64,000 bases of DNA, taken from positions 62,001 through 126,000 of the forward strand of contig JAHHHU010000002.1 in the NCBI GenBank assembly GCA_019359175.1, read 5' to 3'. Origin of the DNA: Phormidium tanganyikae FI6-MK23. GTDB lineage: Bacteria > Cyanobacteriota > Cyanobacteriia > Leptolyngbyales > Leptolyngbyaceae. The notes beneath the pieces were generated by a model, which was not told the origin of the DNA, made no database searches, and worked only from the letters and a program-made list of their open reading frames with translations. Position numbers and translations under genes: made by a program. Of this stretch, positions 62,784 through 64,000 are shown piece after piece (position 1 is the first letter of the stretch; every line of letters begins with the position of its first letter).

Positions 62784-63092
62784 ATGCACGCTGTTAAACG
62801 CATTGAAATTATTTCAGATTCAATCGAGCTTCCAAAACTTTTGCGGAGCTTAAAGCAATCCCAGATTAATCGCTATACTGTGATTCGTAATGTTGAGACT
62901 AGCGGTGTGGCTGGCACAGATGAAACTGATGTCACCATGATTGATATGGCGTACATCATCGCATTCTGTTCACCGGAGCAAGTGAAAGACGCGATCGAGA
63001 AAATTCGCCCGATTTTGAATCGCTTTGGTGGATCTTGCTATGTTTCGGACGCGATGGAAGTTCGATCGCTGAATTGCACTGCTTCGCTTTGA
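62784..63092 (+). CDS. PII-like protein (SbtB-type), partner of the SbtA-like transporter
   Basis: A 102-residue protein of PII-like fold: MHAVKRIEIISDSIELPKLL, then SQINRYTVIRNVETSGVAG with a short T-loop, then MAYIIAFCSPEQVKDAIEKIRPIL and FGGSCYVSDAMEVRS. These are the two ferredoxin-like halves of a PII protein. SbtB-type proteins bind adenine nucleotides and inhibit SbtA. The T-loop is shorter than in classical GlnB and lacks a Tyr to be uridylylated. It is coupled to the transporter gene by a 4-bp gap. Confidence 0.85.
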   Translation: MHAVKRIEIISDSIELPKLLRSLKQSQINRYTVIRNVETSGVAGTDETDVTMIDMAYIIAFCSPEQVKDAIEKIRPILNRFGGSCYVSDAMEVRSLNCTASL

Positions 63093-63135
63093 GTATAGTT
63101 TCTACCTCAAGAACGATTTACTACAGAAAAAACAT

Positions 63136-63441
63136 CTATGCCACGGCTGCGATCATGGGTGCGACAATTAGCGTAATTCCGTTTCGACCCACTACATAGA
63201 CTGTTTCTTGTGGATGACAAGCGATCGATTGCAGACTAATCGCATTCCACCACGTTCCTCGAAAGTAAATCCGCCATTTCTTTCCAGGAACAACCACTTC
63301 CTCAACTACTGCCTCACCTTCAAATCGCATTGGATCAAAAACATCATTTTCTATTCTGAAATTTTGCCAGCCCATTGACGATGAGCAATGTGAACTTAAT
63401 CGTTGTAAAAAGTGAAACATTTTCATTCCTCTCTGATTCAT
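63136..63441 (-). CDS. NfeD-like C-terminal domain protein
   Basis: A small soluble protein with an OB-fold domain of the NfeD-like family: GEAVVEEVVVPGKKWRIYF, RGTWWNAIS, and ETVYVVGRNGITLIV near the C-terminus. NfeD domains occur with stomatin-like membrane proteins or alone. There is no membrane span here. The start is uncertain (63441, 63426 or 63420); I give the longest. It converges with the PII gene (43-bp gap) and stands alone. Confidence 0.78.
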   Translation of the reverse strand: MNQRGMKMFHFLQRLSSHCSSSMGWQNFRIENDVFDPMRFEGEAVVEEVVVPGKKWRIYFRGTWWNAISLQSIACHPQETVYVVGRNGITLIVAPMIAAVA

Positions 63442-63523
63442 CCTTCTACTTATTAGTGATTCTTTTCTGACTTTGTGACCTGCTTTTTTCTGTTAATCTT
63501 CTTAATCCAGAGATACAAATCTA

Positions 63524-63564
63524 TAAAAATCCCGTTAGCTAGTTCGTGCAGTTTAGCTAACGGG
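63524..63564 (-). terminator. intrinsic terminator of the rightmost gene
   Basis: CCCGTTAGCT (63531-63540) and AGCTAACGGG (63555-63564) form a perfect 10-bp stem with a 14-base loop. On the minus strand the stem is followed by ATTTTTATAG, so it ends the leftward gene at 63629. Confidence 0.88.
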
Positions 63565-63628
63565 TAATACGGTGATTCAAATTGTTTAGGCTAAGAATTA
63601 AGTCAGCAGGAAAACTAGAGTGGTCTTC

Positions 63629-64000
63629 TTAGCAGTAACCGAACATTCTCAGATGCTCGATCGTTTGTGAAGATTGAATCGTTGAGTCATCGCAGATTTG
63701 CTGTGGAGTTTGCAATACTGCGGGCGATCGACTCGAAGATGGATCGAGATACTCTTGTAGTAGCGCATATTGATTCTGATAAGAAACACGATCGACAGAT
63801 TCCAACACCTCCAAATCATGACCCAGAATATGATCAATCTCAGCAATTAAAAAGCTCAATATCGGATCAGTCATGGCTTGCGTCAAGATCTCATCCAGAC
63901 GAGTCGCCTCAGATTCCGAGAGCGATGGGCGAGTACTTAGCTCACCATATTCCTGTGTGAGCTGTTCAGTGTCACTAGAAATCTCCAACGAAATATTGTC
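63629..64000 (-). CDS. small acidic protein of unknown function, N-terminus cut by window edge
   Basis: An open frame of at least 119 residues running to the window end. It is acidic and mostly helical: SESEATRLDEILTQAMTDPILSF, FLIAEIDHILGHD, then a Ser/Gln-rich tail ending HLRMFGYC. The TTG at 63988 could act as a start, but the frame stays open to base 64000 (D-N-I-S-L-E-I-S), so the real start is probably outside. No family recognised. The terminator at 63531-63564 follows it. Confidence 0.6.
   Translation of the reverse strand, partial: DNISLEISSDTEQLTQEYGELSTRPSLSESEATRLDEILTQAMTDPILSFLIAEIDHILGHDLEVLESVDRVSYQNQYALLQEYLDPSSSRSPAVLQTPQQICDDSTIQSSQTIEHLRMFGYC

Noticed and set aside
1-64000. 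CRISPR arrays, tRNA or rRNA genes, prophage or transposase genes
   Set aside because: Reading both strands, I found no regular spaced repeats, no T-loop/acceptor pairs and no recombinase or phage proteins.

Overview
The window is a stretch of cyanobacterial chromosome. The evidence is the photosystem II and thylakoid gene set (psbX, ycf66, a high-light-inducible protein, a Pam68-like assembly factor, a Ycf19/YggT protein), a cyanobacterial-type AbrB regulator, the fbp-tal-zwf-opcA cluster, an SbtA-family bicarbonate transporter with its PII-like partner, and very frequent GCGATCGC-type (HIP1) octamers. A Leptolyngbya-like filamentous form is possible, but that is only an impression. Both window edges cut a gene: a TRAP permease at the left and a small unknown protein at the right. 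I see no rRNA, tRNA, CRISPR array, transposase or prophage.

Layout. 1-2930: end of a TRAP transporter, then a leftward run cyAbrB1 - CPBP protease - Uma2. 3348-6040: sdhB followed directly by a 57-residue HLIP, a bidirectional terminator, leftward psbX-ycf66 (psbX is only 39 aa), and a divergent YggT gene. 6041-9826: accC, a DUF2459 protein, a Uma2 protein and a metallophosphoesterase. 9898-17664: a leftward carbon-metabolism cluster fbp - tal - zwf - opcA - cobB/cbiA - unknown, which joins the Calvin cycle, the oxidative pentose phosphate pathway and cobalamin synthesis. 17838-24214: HAD phosphatase, Nif11-like small protein, S13 carboxypeptidase, a ferredoxin coupled to a Uma2 protein, a fused oligopeptide ABC ATPase and an asparaginase. 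24283-29040: an RND efflux pump with its membrane fusion protein. 29280-35844: GH13 enzyme, rpsO, Pam68-like protein, DAHP synthase, a mechanosensitive channel and an esterase.

35874-41905 is a leftward signalling block: a response regulator whose phospho-acceptor Asp is Asn, a large multi-PAS hybrid kinase, and a membrane-anchored hybrid kinase that is split into two reading frames by what looks like a one-base change. 42026-46023 holds two flavoproteins, one an NADPH-motif-less thioredoxin-reductase-like enzyme, with small partners. 46099-51522 has a STAS protein, DedA, a DUF2283/DUF4258 pair in which DUF4258 is broken by a 16-bp tandem duplication, a DnaJ protein, a peroxiredoxin-like protein and a DOMON-like/kinase pair. 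51718-61278 is a single 3186-residue repeat protein (DUF4347, 16 propeller-like repeats, 12 Calx-beta repeats, 12 VCBS-like repeats). 61329-64000 has a small unknown, the SbtA/PII pair, an NfeD-like protein and an unknown.

The most unusual signal is a family of short palindromic repeats (ends GCCCCCTAAATCCCCC / mirror image) present three times: inside the cobB coding sequence, in frame; between tal and zwf; and upstream of the mechanosensitive channel. I found no convincing wholly new multi-gene system. The best candidates for follow-up are the repeat-derived peptide in CobB, the SbtA/PII pair, the split kinase beside a degenerate receiver, and the DOMON/kinase couple.
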